Source: Limnephilus marmoratus (lineage: Eukaryota > Arthropoda > Insecta > Trichoptera > Limnephilidae). Taken from it: DNA of 64,000 nucleotides. Position 1 is the stretch's first letter; each line of letters opens with the position of its first letter. This document shows positions 10,189 through 20,700 of this stretch, in pieces. Below the pieces are notes generated by a model. That model made no database searches and was not told the DNA's origin. It was given only the letters and a program-made list of their open reading frames with translations. Where the stretch lies: NCBI GenBank assembly GCA_917880885.1, contig OU862913.1:39155460-39219459 (forward strand). Reading direction: 5' to 3'. Both the position numbers and the translations under genes were made by a program.

Positions 10189-13020
10189 TCACAAAATTTT
10201 TTGTTTTTGTTTTATGTAGCTCCTACAATCCATCTTGAACTTTTCAATTGGTGAGGACTTAAGAGTTTCTGGTAGTGTGTTATACAACTTAATTCCTTTG
10301 TACAGCAGACTGTTTTGCGTATTCGTTTTGTCCTTTTTGTTTAATCTTATTTCCTTGCAAGTCCTTGTGTAATGTCTGTGAATGTCCTTATTGTATACGA
10401 TTTTATTTGTGAAGTATTTTGGTAACATGTTGTTTAATATTTTGTGAATAAATATCAACGTGTTCAAGGTCAGTATTTGTTTCACTGTTAACCAATTAAG
10501 TTCCTTTAGCATTTTAATTATTTTTGAAAATCTATTTCTTCGGAGTATTATTCGCATTGCTCTGTTTTGGAGAATTTGAAATTTATTCTGTTCTCTTTCA
10601 TTACAAAGGAAAAGGATACTTGAACAGTAGTTGAAGTGTGGAGCAATAATTGAATTGTAAATGGTGATGGCGGTTTTTCTGGAAATTTTAGGCCGAATTC
10701 TTCCCAAAAAAGATATCTTTTTGCCAATTTTCTTGTGGGTATATTCGGCATGTCTATTGAAGTTTAGTTTGGAATCTAATATGACTCCTAAGTATTTCAT
10801 TTCAGAAACATTTTCAATAATTTCACCATCAATTTTAATTTTGCTTTCACTGGATGTCTTCTTATATCCAATCACCATACATTTTGTTTTTTTTTTGTAT
10901 TTAATTTAAGCTTATTTATTTTTAGCCATCTTGATACATCATCTAGTTCATTATTTAAAATATTTATTAGTTCTTCATAGTTATCTCCAATTAAGTATAT
11001 AAGTGTATCATCGGCAAAAAGTCGTACTTTGCATTTTGAAAATATTTTCACCATGTCATTAATATAGAGTATGAACAATAGGGGTCCAAGGACCGATCCC
11101 TGCGGTACTCCTAATTTATTTTCCATTGGTTTTGAGAATTGATTATTTATTTTTGTTACCTGTTTTCTGTCTTTCAAATACTCTTCTATTAATTTAATGG
11201 CTATAGATGAGAAACCAATTTCTTTAAGTTTTCTTATTAAGATTTCTCGATCTATAGTTTCGAATGCCCTTTGAAAGTCTAAAAATATTGCTAAGATAAA
11301 TTTATTACTATTCATTCCTTCCTTCCATTCTTCGACAATTACGTTTAATGCTGTTTCACACGAGTTATTAGATCTGAATCCTGATTGCTCTTGGCATAGA
11401 ATATCGTGTTGTATTATTAAGGTATTGTAAAATTTGTTCTTTTATTATCACTTCAAGAATCTGCTCATATTTTGGTAAGGTGTTGATTGGTCGAAATTCT
11501 TCACATTTTCTGGTATTTTTAACCTTCGGAACCGGTATAATGGTAGATTGTTTCCATGATTGTGGAAATTTTCCTTCTTCAATCGTCTCATTAATAATAT
11601 TTAATAGTGTAGATCCAATTACTGGAAAAGCATCCCTAATTATACTAATAGTTAATCCATCTGAACTATTCTTTGATTTAATTTCATTTAAGACTTTAAA
11701 TAAATATTCTGCATTTATTCTTCTGAAGACCAATAATTCTTTGTTTGAGTCGTTATTTTCATTTATGGGGTTAGCAACAATGTTGGGTATTAATTTGTTG
11801 ATTTGAGTGATGCTTTCAATAAAATATTTATTAAAGCTATTAGCCATGTTTTCTTCGTTTATCTCTTTTGGGAAGTTTACAATTTTTATGTCGTCTTTGT
11901 TTTCGCCATGTACTAATTCTTTTATGCTTTTCCAAATTTTTTTGGGATCCCCTTCTTCTGAGTTAATTTTATTTTTTATGTACTCATTATGCGTTCTTTT
12001 TATGTCTTTGGAGTATTCGTTTCTCGCTTTTTTGTAGTTATCCCAATCCATAGTATTATTAGTAAGGCGTGCTCTTTTGTAAAATGTATCTCTATCGTGC
12101 TGCATTTTGCGTAGTTCTTTTGTGTACCACTTATTATTATTTATTTTATGTATCTTCTGTTCTGGGACTACTTCATCAATAGATTTTTTTAAGTTTAATA
12201 TCATCTGGTCCGCTTTTTTGTTATATTCCATTTGATTTATTTCATTCCAATTAATAGCCTCCAAGGTCTGAATGAAAATTTCTTTATCATATTTTTTGTA
12301 ATTTTTAAAAGTTATTACTTTTGTTTCTTTGCTGGAGTTGTATTTTTCTCTGTCATTTAATAGAATCTGAATGATGTTATGGTCTGTAATTTTAGGATTA
12401 TCTAGTATATTAATATTTAAGTTGAATTTATTTGAGATTACAAGATCAATCACTGTTTTCGAGGTTTTGGTAATTCGTGTAAAATCTTTAACCAGTTGTT
12501 TCATCCCTGTAGCTTGAATAATATATTTCAATTTTTTTGTGTATATGTCTGCCTTTGCTTTGACATTTATATTAAAATCTCCAGCTATAATGTTTACATT
12601 TTCGTCTTGTAAATTTTCCATACACCATTTTTGAAAATATGTTAAAAAGTCGCACTTACTTGTGTTTGGCGATCTATAAATAACAGTATATGTACCTTTC
12701 TTGTTTCCTGTTTTAATGGTGATGGCTAAGATCCAACACAGTTTTTCAATTTGCTGATTTGATATTACTTCATACGGGTATTTCTTACTTAAGAGAATCA
12801 TCACTCCTCCTGTGTGTCGACTATGTGAGTTACAACGGATGGTATTATAATTTTCAAATTTTATTTCATTATCTTGAATATCTTCTGTCACATGTGTTTC
12901 GCTCATCATTAGCATAAATGGTTTCTTCTCTTCTAAAAGTATTTGGACCTCTTCGTAATGTGCAATGATGCTTTGTACATTTAGGTATATTATTTCATTT
13001 TTCTCGTAAACTTTTTTTAT
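10189..13020 (-). pseudogene. LINE-B ORF2: endonuclease and reverse transcriptase with frameshifts
   Basis: Three overlapping pieces make one protein. From about 13020 to 11368: endonuclease (EIIYLNVQSII, MMSETHVT, IIAGDFNINV, ITDHNIIQI) and RT start (IIPVPKV, CEEFRPINTLPKYEQILE). 11315-10872: RT core (ILAIFLDFQRAFETIDREI, VPQGSVLGPLLF, catalytic RLFADDTLIYL). 10878-10189: thumb and C-terminus (KYLGVILDSKLNFNRH, NYCSSILFL, IKLYNTLPETLKSS). The frame changes near 11315-11370 and 10875-10880; the second falls in an A-run (KKKQN). Otherwise the coding capacity is complete, so only a few mutations separate this copy from an intact one. Confidence 0.8.
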
Positions 13021-14282
13021 AAAAAAGAGATCCTGCTCATTTTCGCTTCCAATTTTCGTTTATAAATCGGGCATTCTCTGCTCATGGCTGAGTGACTACT
13101 ATTTATTTTTAAACCTAATCTGTTATTTGTCATAATACAATTTACACACTGAACATTTTCATCGGTGCACTCTTTTAAATCGTGATGTTTGGCGCATTTT
13201 GGGCAAGATTTTAGGTTTCTGCAGTCTACAGCCTTATGATTAAAACCATTACATTTAAAACATCTCATGATATTTAAATTGTCAAAGACCCTGCATCGGT
13301 CCCATCCGATATTTATTTTTTGTTCCTTTAACATCTTGTTGTATGTCTTTCCATCAACATCAGCATATACGGTGTAGCTGGTTTGATTTCTTATATTTTT
13401 TGTTTCTTTTACAAATGTTACTTTTATTTTGGCGTTTTCTTCAAAAATAAATTCATTTTGTCGTTTTATTTTTATTTCTATCTCTTCAAAAGAATATTTT
13501 TCAGTTAAGCCAATAATTTTAACAGATGGTTTTTTTTCTTGTGGGATTTTCACATCATATTTGTCTCCTATCAGTCCAGTCACCTCATCCTGAATTTTTT
13601 TTATATCGGTGGAATTTTTGAATTCCATTATTACCCCTCCATCCTTAAAATTTCTCATTCCAGTTACTCCAAAGTTTACTGGATCAATATTTCCTTTAAT
13701 TTCGTTTTTTGTTTCAATATTTTCTTGATTTTTCTTTTTTGGTTTTATGATTACAATCGGCTCATGTTTTTTTACCTTTTCCGCATAAGTTTCAGGTACT
13801 ATTATTTTTCTTATGTCTTTTTTAATTTCTTCATTTTTTGTGTTCATATTATTGAAAAGCGATTTATTTTCCTGCATTATTTTTTTCATTTCATTAAAAT
13901 TATGGGTAACTATTTTTGTGAGTGGTCGGAGAATTTTTAATTCGCCCTTCATTTCATTATTTTCTGCCACTAAATGAGCTATAATGTTAAATAAATTATC
14001 CATTCCTTCATTAATTTTTTCTTTTTGGCCCATGGAAATTTTTCCTTTACTTTCTGAGAGGGTTGTCTTCATGGAATTAATTATGATTCTCGAGTTAGTA
14101 AGTGCGTTACTCACTTGATTTGTCTCTATCAATATAGACTTTTCTTCGTCATCATATATATTATTTTCCGAATCAGACCATAAATTATCGTCCTCTTGTT
14201 CAGTTGGGGATCTTGGGGTCATAAAAGATTTCGTGAACGGGTCCGAATTTTTTACTCTGGGTGTTTTATTTCCCTTTTCCAT
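13017..14282 (-). CDS. LINE-B ORF1 protein with three CCHC-type zinc knuckles
   Basis: A 421-residue ORF, intact. Residues about 1-190 are acidic to basic low-complexity sequence with likely coiled-coil stretches. The middle (about 200-330) resembles the RNA-binding region that precedes the knuckles in jockey/R1/I-type ORF1 proteins. The C-terminus has CFKCNGFNHKAVDC, CPKCAKHHDLKEC and CVNCIM followed by H and C, three consecutive knuckles. The inferred role is nucleic-acid chaperone and RNP protein. Its stop touches the start of the ORF2 frame near 13020, suggesting coupled translation. Confidence 0.8.
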   Translation of the reverse strand: MEKGNKTPRVKNSDPFTKSFMTPRSPTEQEDDNLWSDSENNIYDDEEKSILIETNQVSNALTNSRIIINSMKTTLSESKGKISMGQKEKINEGMDNLFNIIAHLVAENNEMKGELKILRPLTKIVTHNFNEMKKIMQENKSLFNNMNTKNEEIKKDIRKIIVPETYAEKVKKHEPIVIIKPKKKNQENIETKNEIKGNIDPVNFGVTGMRNFKDGGVIMEFKNSTDIKKIQDEVTGLIGDKYDVKIPQEKKPSVKIIGLTEKYSFEEIEIKIKRQNEFIFEENAKIKVTFVKETKNIRNQTSYTVYADVDGKTYNKMLKEQKINIGWDRCRVFDNLNIMRCFKCNGFNHKAVDCRNLKSCPKCAKHHDLKECTDENVQCVNCIMTNNRLGLKINSSHSAMSRECPIYKRKLEAKMSRISFL

Positions 14283-14670
14283 TTTTCAAATTCAAATAAC
14301 TTTAATAAATAAATAATTTTATATATCCACTGCCATCTGTTAATGAATATCGGTAGGTAGTATTTCTTTAAATTGGTGTATTTACCGCCATCTATTGTCG
14401 ACTAGAGTAAAGTATTAATTTATTTTTGATTAACTTTTTGTCTATGGCTTCAAATGACACTTGTCTTCAGACTTCGAATTCAAATTCAAATTCAAATATT
14501 CAAATTCAAATATTACTCACTTGTCATGCTAATTTCAAGATTTTGTTTTTAAACTCACTGTTATAGTATATCTGTTCTCACTGTGATTATTTTAAAATTG
14601 GAAAACGATCCACTTTTTTAATGTGATACACTTAGTTTTTGTGTGAAAAACACAATCTAGATATTGCTTT
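14283..14670. other. Probable LINE-B 5' region and LINE-I junction, with AAATTC-type simple repeat
   Basis: No coding frame. A short simple repeat of TTCAAA units lies at about 14476-14515. Somewhere here LINE-B ends and LINE-I resumes; I could not find the target duplication that would fix the point. Confidence 0.4.
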
Positions 14671-16419
14671 TTGAAACTTTTTGTAGAACAAAATATTTGG
14701 TTACTTATGAAAAACTCCATAGATAATTTTAAAATATACTCATTTAAAACACGGGGTTGGATGGACACCCACTTCAATTTAACGGAATTTAGGGAGGTCT
14801 TAAACGATCTCACAGACTCATCCGCTGGTGTAGATGGAATTCTTTATAGCTTTATTAAAAACTGCGACGTTACCACACTAAACTATTTTCTGTCAATTAT
14901 AAATCTGATCTTTGACTCCGGCAAAATTCCATCATCCTGGAAAACTCAAATAATTGTTCCCATTCTGAAACCCCAGAAAGACCCTAACTCTGGACTTTCT
15001 TACAGACCTATAGCTCTGTCATCTTTCTTAGTTAAAATAGCTGAACATATGATTAAAAGACGTCTAGACTGGTATGTAGAAAATGAGAAAATTCTTCCCA
15101 GCTCTCAGTTTGGCTTTCGAAAAAGAAAAAGTACGATCGAAAGTGTATCCATCCTGAATTCTGATATCCAATTGGCCTTGGCCGATAATGAATTCCTTGT
15201 CGGTGTTTGCCTTGATGTGTGTGGAGCTTTTGACAATGTTTTATTAGATGTTTTATTTAATAAATTATTAAAAATTGGCATCCCTCGTAAGCTTTCCAGT
15301 TTTATAATTAACCTCCTTCTTAACAGGAAAATTCAAATCCAGGTGCTGGATTCTCATCCACTGGAAAGAATAGTAAACATTACTAAACAGGGCTCCGTCC
15401 TTAGTCCTATCCTTTTTAATATATATATACCTTTGATCTGCATCGCAGTATGCAATATACTATCTTGTAAAATACTTCAGTATGCGGATGATCTTTTTAT
15501 ATATATTACAGGACGAATTATTTCTATTCTGGAAGAATTGATTAACATTTGCACGAAAAACCTTGACACCTGGTTAACAAATCATGGCTTAGAAATTTCT
15601 CCTTCCAAAAGCAATGTTATCGTCTTTTCCAGAAAACGTGTTACTCCGCGTGTAACAGTCCAAATAAATAATTCAATTCTCCATATGCAGGTACAGATAA
15701 GATTTCTTGGGGTAATTTTAGACTCTAAGTTAACATGGAACCCCTGTGTTAATTTAATCATTAACAAATGTCAAGCTGGCCTCAACGCTTTACGTGCCGT
15801 TTCACGGGTCTGGTGGGGAAGTCACCCATTCACCCAAAAACTTTTTTATAACGCATATGTTAGGAGTCATTTGGATTACGCGTCATTCCTCATCGAACCC
15901 ACTTCTAAAAAGAACCTCGCGAGGTTGGTCCGTATCCAATTTCAAAGTTTAAGACTGATTATCGGAGCAATGCGTTCTTCCCCAATTAATGCTTTACAAG
16001 TGGAGGCTGTGGAGGCTGTGGAGGCTCCTCTTCATTTCAGAAGACAGTTCTTGGCTTACAAGTTTTTATTTAAATGCTTAAGACTCTCTAATCACCCACT
16101 GAAAGACAAAATTACTGCACTCACTGCTCAAGTGAAATCACTTCCATATTGGAGGAACAAATCAATCCATCTTCTTTTTAAAAGCCTCCATACGTACTGT
16201 GCGTATAAACCCCTCTTAAATCCATCAGACAGACTTCCTTTATATGCCAACTCCTTTCGTATTCATTTGTGTAAACCAAATATTCTTTTTTCTCTCGGCG
16301 TAATTAACAATCACGAAGCTCCAAGAAAATTTATCCAAATTTTAAATTCTAAATATTCTAGACATAAATATATTTTTTCATGCCCAAAATTAAACACTTC
16401 CTTCGCACAAAATTATTAA
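14671..16419 (+). CDS. LINE-I ORF2 reverse transcriptase domain
   Basis: A 582-codon frame with all RT blocks: SSAGVDGILYSFIKN, IIVPILKPQKDPNSGLSYRP, SQFGFRKRKSTIES, FLVGVCLDVCGAFDNV, ITKQGSVLSPILFNIYI, catalytic LQYADDLFIYI, and the thumb (IRFLGVILDSKLTWNP, HLDYASFLIEP). A 9-nt unit is tandemly repeated near 16008-16026 (VEAVEAVEA). The last about 20 residues and the 80 nt beyond the stop resemble the tail of a different LINE type, and no RNase H follows although I-clade elements usually have one. The upstream endonuclease lies at 8872-10048. Confidence 0.8.
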   Translation: MKLFVEQNIWLLMKNSIDNFKIYSFKTRGWMDTHFNLTEFREVLNDLTDSSAGVDGILYSFIKNCDVTTLNYFLSIINLIFDSGKIPSSWKTQIIVPILKPQKDPNSGLSYRPIALSSFLVKIAEHMIKRRLDWYVENEKILPSSQFGFRKRKSTIESVSILNSDIQLALADNEFLVGVCLDVCGAFDNVLLDVLFNKLLKIGIPRKLSSFIINLLLNRKIQIQVLDSHPLERIVNITKQGSVLSPILFNIYIPLICIAVCNILSCKILQYADDLFIYITGRIISILEELINICTKNLDTWLTNHGLEISPSKSNVIVFSRKRVTPRVTVQINNSILHMQVQIRFLGVILDSKLTWNPCVNLIINKCQAGLNALRAVSRVWWGSHPFTQKLFYNAYVRSHLDYASFLIEPTSKKNLARLVRIQFQSLRLIIGAMRSSPINALQVEAVEAVEAPLHFRRQFLAYKFLFKCLRLSNHPLKDKITALTAQVKSLPYWRNKSIHLLFKSLHTYCAYKPLLNPSDRLPLYANSFRIHLCKPNILFSLGVINNHEAPRKFIQILNSKYSRHKYIFSCPKLNTSFAQNY

Positions 16420-16924
16420 ACTTATCAAGGAAGACTTATTTTCAATCGATTACCGGATGAAATTAGAAAAATTAATGATAAAATCCAATAAATAAACACT
16501 GTTAAAAAATATTTTAAAGATAATCTCAAAAAAAAGTTTCTGACTAATCTTATCTCAAGAATAACTGCTTATAACTCAGTTTCCAAGTTTCCAGTTTCCA
16601 AGTTTCCAAGTGATAATAAGTTAAAGTTTGTATTGTTTTTAGCAACTAATTACAATAATTCTAGAAATATTATCCAAATAGTAAAATTGTTTTGATACTA
16701 GATAAATACTTATAATTACTTGTCACCGAACTTCCAACTTATTGTTTTTTTCATTCACATTGTAATTTAAGAACTTAAATATAGCATTAAAAAATGTACA
16801 CTACTCTTCCAGACACAAGCTAACGCTTCCATGGAAGAGTGATATTAACATATTTGAATATGAACTAAATCTAAATGTACATTATATTTTATATGCTAAA
16901 AAATAATAAAAAAAAAATAAAGAA

Positions 16925-17650
16925 AGAACTGTTTCTGATTTTCTAGTGTTTAATAAAAAAAAATATAATTTCTTATTAAATCATAAGATTTTTAAGTATT
17001 TTATTTTTATTTTATTTTACTTTATTTGGGAAACAAACAGTTGTACATATTTTATTAAATAATTACATTTGACAAATTTGCATGAACCAGTGAATTGTTA
17101 TTAAGTACCTATCTACTTAATTATATAAAGAAAATTTTATATAAGGTTCTGAAATTTTAAATAAATCATAATTGTACATCTTGTTAAAGGAAACGTAACT
17201 ATCTCACTGACAATTCTTTTTTCAGATTTTCTTCAGGCAGGTAGCTACCATAATATTGAACAAATTCGAATGAAAAATCCAAAAAATGCACGACGATTTC
17301 ATTCTTGAAAATATAATCTTTGATAACCATTAATAAAGCCACCACCCTGATTCGGAAACGGAACTTACAAACAAACGTATATACAGACGAAATACAAAAC
17401 GGAGGAGTTAAAACAGGACTTCGCTACGCTCAGTCAATAATAATTTGAAGTAGATTCACTAGTTGCCAGCTTATACCACGAGTTGCCAGACACCGTGTAC
17501 AGCGCCAGTTTTGTGAAATAATACCTCAAAGATGCTTACATATTTAAAGCTTGATCATTTAAACTTCAAATCAATACGTTTGTCTATGTTCATCGTTGCG
17601 GTCATTATTTCAAGGACGAATTGAATTTAAAAAAAAAAAGAAACAATAAA
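16925..17650. repeat. Repeat D and a lone MITE-M terminal repeat
   Basis: About 17090-17440 matches 37985-38450 (same strand) and 46035-46235 (inverted): shared words include tacttaattata, aaggaaacgtaac and gacgaaatacaaaacgg. About 17450-17500 (cactagttgccagc, then gccagacaccgtgtac) is an inverted end of the MITE-M family. No coding frame is supported; the stretch belongs to the 3'-ward intron of the CLIP gene. Confidence 0.45.
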
Positions 17651-17655
17651 CTTAC

Positions 17656-17765
17656 CGAATATAATCAATAGCCCTTGCAGTACACAACACCCACTGGTCA
17701 CTCACTAGACTTACAGGCTGCCCCCGCCAGGTAATGTCTCCTCTCTGACCTGATCCAATACGTCC
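17656..17765 (-). CDS. CLIP gene exon 11: start of chymotrypsin-like domain, catalytic His missing
   Basis: Encodes GRIGSGQRGDITWRGQPVSL, then VSDQWVLCTARAIDYIR, ending in phase 2 at a GTAAG donor. Aligned by eye with chymotrypsin-fold proteases, SLVSDQWVL is the strand before the active-site loop (SLISxxWVLTAAHC). At the TAAHC position it reads CTARA: the His and the following Cys are absent, and the partner Cys of the CGG motif is also missing. RIGS resembles a shrunken RIVGG activation site. Loss of both disulphide partners together suggests real divergence rather than random decay. Asp and Ser exons are outside the window. Confidence 0.7.
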
Positions 17766-20700
17766 CTGGGAACACAACAAGACATCCAAATATTATTCTC
17801 TAAGCAAGATTAATTATTGGTCTAAAAATATATTTTTAATTGTTATTTCATCTTCTTTTCTTATATATGAATTCCGCACAAGAGTCCAAACTACACTCAA
17901 TCATTTGGAGCCAGTGAGACTATTACATCACAAATTGGCTTACATTTTTGGCTGAAGGTAGTGAGGAGGAGAAGGAGATGGGTTATAGGAAGGCCAGAGA
18001 GAACTGGCTATTCAGATCTAGTCACCAAACGGGGCTAAACCGGTTTCAAGCAACGTATCAATTCTGAGTGGTGTCTTACTCACCAGGGCGATACTGAGAG
18101 TATCTTTCACTTCGGTACATGACGCAAACATAAAATAAATCCACATTAAAAATAAACTTCTTCTCCACACAGGCAACCTCAAGGAAAAAAAGGCTGTGTC
18201 TTTTTAGGGAAAGGATGGAGAGAAAATTTTGGGATGAGGGATGGGTAGGAATCTGAGGATCAATGTGTTCAGGAGTTATGAACGCGTGATTCCATCCCTC
18301 CCATTGCGTGGTGATGAGTCAAGTTAGTCCGGCAGGAGAGGTCAAAAGGTCGCCCTCAAAAGGTCGCCCTCTTCAGATCCGGCTCGCCACGCAGTAGGTG
18401 GGAAAAAGCATCAGCCGCCAAGACCTAGACAAACCTCACCCCCCGAACCTGGACACTGGACACCCCTGAGTCACCAATCGTAGCGAACCACTTAGCGGTG
18501 ACTTTTGCCAAGGGGTTTTGGTTATCAATAAATGGTTCCCGGGGCGGCGGTGCCCATCCCACCTCCCTAAAGTAATATATATTGTTTTAAAAGAATAAAT
18601 TGGGAAATTACACAACATAATCATTTTTTGTGGAGGGAATTTCATGTAATTATTACTTTTTCAACCCGACATGACATCTGAATATATGTTTTCTTCAAAA
18701 GTAATATTTTTTTAAGAGCTTAAAAACGTTAAGTGTTGAAGGGAAGTATGTTATATCTCTTGATTAAAAAAAGACCCTTGGATGATTTGGGCATGTAGAG
18801 CGGATAAACGAAAAAATAGCGGAATAGGAGAATATACGCCGCGGAAGTTAATTAAAGTTTATTGAGTAGGGTCGGGTCAATAGTCAGAATAACATAAGAT
18901 GAGTGTATATAGACATGAGGTTAAATATGAATGTGAATGAAGCAAAGAGTTGCTGAGATCGAGTTTTGTAGCGGTCTATCATCTTTCCTACTCCTGCCAT
19001 GAAACGGCGTGCTGTTTAGTTGGTTGGGAGACGAAGTGTTGGATAACAAACACCTCCGCCATAATTCACCCCAAGTAGTTAGCGATGTTTGAAGACTTAG
19101 CAGGGGTACCCGGGTTCATCGGGTAAAGTGTGTTCGGAAAGATACTCTGACCTCTCCAGCTGGTCTCTCTCGATCCATCTTTTTACACCACCGCGAGACT
19201 ACAGGATTCATTCGTCCGTGACTCTTGGATACACTGATCCCTAGAAACCTACCCACTCCTCATATATTTTTCTTTCCCCAAACTTCGTCTTTTTCCTTTC
19301 TTTAAAAAGACCTTCCACACTGCATCCCCAAAAGTGGGGATTAATGAATATTTTAGGTTTTAAATAAAGCTACCTAATGTCTGCAACTTACATAGTACGG
19401 GGCCTCTGCTGCAGTTGTTATAGAAGTCTTGTGATGTACTATATTGGAGTCTGGTGTGAGTAGAGGACACATATTCCCCCGAGTCCAACCAGAGCGTGTT
19501 TCTTGGCACGGGTGAATCTTCTCTGCCAGTTCTATGCAGTCTGTAGAGGAAAAAATACAAATAAACCGGTCAGTGGTTGAGTGGGCATAGCGCTTGGGTC
19601 CCACTTGGGCGTCGCGGGTTCGATTCATCGGCTGGCTAAGTCCTCCATCACAAAACAAGCAACATTTTCAGCTTTCTGTGGTGGTAGTAGGAGATTTTCA
19701 AACATTGTTGGGTTATTTGTAACCCGGGAATGTTTGTCATTCTTTTTATTTAAAAAAAAATAAACGCTAGAAGTGCCTACAATTATTCTTGGGACTAAGT
19801 AACTCATAAAGTGTAAGATAATTTCTAGTATTTATAGAATCTGTGGATACTCAGGTAGTTCCTCTTCGCTTCGTTACCTCTGTCATCCTCAACTTCACAA
19901 AATACGGAAGTTCGTAAATAATTGAATACTTATTAAAACTTAAACATTGTGTGTTTGAGTATTTAAAAAAATACGTATGTCACTGTAAATAAATTATTTT
20001 TAGTTTTTAAAAGGCATGTGTTCGGGGATTAGTGTATTGTGTGTTGCTATAAGCGTAGGAAATGTTTGAAACTTTAAAAATAACTTCTTTAAGCCCCTAC
20101 GAAGGTTTTTGGATTACTACAATCACATGACATTACATCTGAAAAATTTTAATCAACATAAAAATTCTTGCAAACTGTCAAGAATTTGAGAATGACATTT
20201 GCAAAACAATGATTGTTAAATTAAAATTTTATTTTCAAAACTCATAATAATGAATTAAGTTGAAGTACTTCTATATTAAATAGGTATATTTTTAAAATTT
20301 GTAATTGCTTTTCACCCCAAAGGAGTGTTCTGGCCAGTGTCAAGTGAATGATTTTGTGAGTGTAATTTTGGGTTAATATTAACAAATTTAGTTTTAATAA
20401 CAAGAACCTATCTACATTATATAATAATAGTAAACAAATCATAATAATACTACACTAAATTCTTGCAATAAGTGATGATTTTAATTACATATAACAAGTG
20501 GAAGTAACAGGAAATTAAAAAATATTCTGACATAATTTATTGTGTGCAAAAAATAAAATAAATAAATAAATTTGATATTAAAAATGAATAAATAATGAAT
20601 TTGAAAACAAATTGATGCTTTTAATATTCAGGAAATCAGCCAAGACTTTATACACACGCTTGTCCACAGAAGATAACAGGCATACATGTTGTAGGGAAGC

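Larger units (their letters stand above)
10049..14290 (-). mobile_element. LINE-B: nearly full-length jockey-group LINE
   Basis: Read leftwards: ORF1 with zinc knuckles, ORF2 with endonuclease and RT, a short 3' UTR and an A-tail (seen as poly-T from 10049). No RNase H is visible. The 5' limit is unclear; 14283-14670 may include its 5' UTR. A C-terminal fragment of the same family occurs at 47400-47985. It splits LINE-I and so is younger than it. Confidence 0.75.
4936..16925 (+). mobile_element. LINE-I: 5'-truncated I-like LINE split by three insertions
   Basis: One plus-strand LINE can be followed in four pieces: 4936-5141, 7278-7449, 8872-10048 and about 14650-16925. They are separated by a hAT element (5142-7269), a jockey-like LINE (7450-8871) and LINE-B on the minus strand (10049 to about 14290 or slightly beyond). 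The pieces run in order: ORF1 C-terminus, ORF1/ORF2 overlap, endonuclease, RT, 3' UTR and an A-rich tail near 16905-16925. The hAT boundary is exact (8-bp duplication); the others are good to a few bases or, at the right side of LINE-B, a few hundred. Confidence 0.7.

Noticed and set aside
13539..13940. Plus-strand frame opposite LINE-B ORF1
   Set aside because: Aromatic-rich antisense of a Lys/Glu-rich protein; no evidence of its own.
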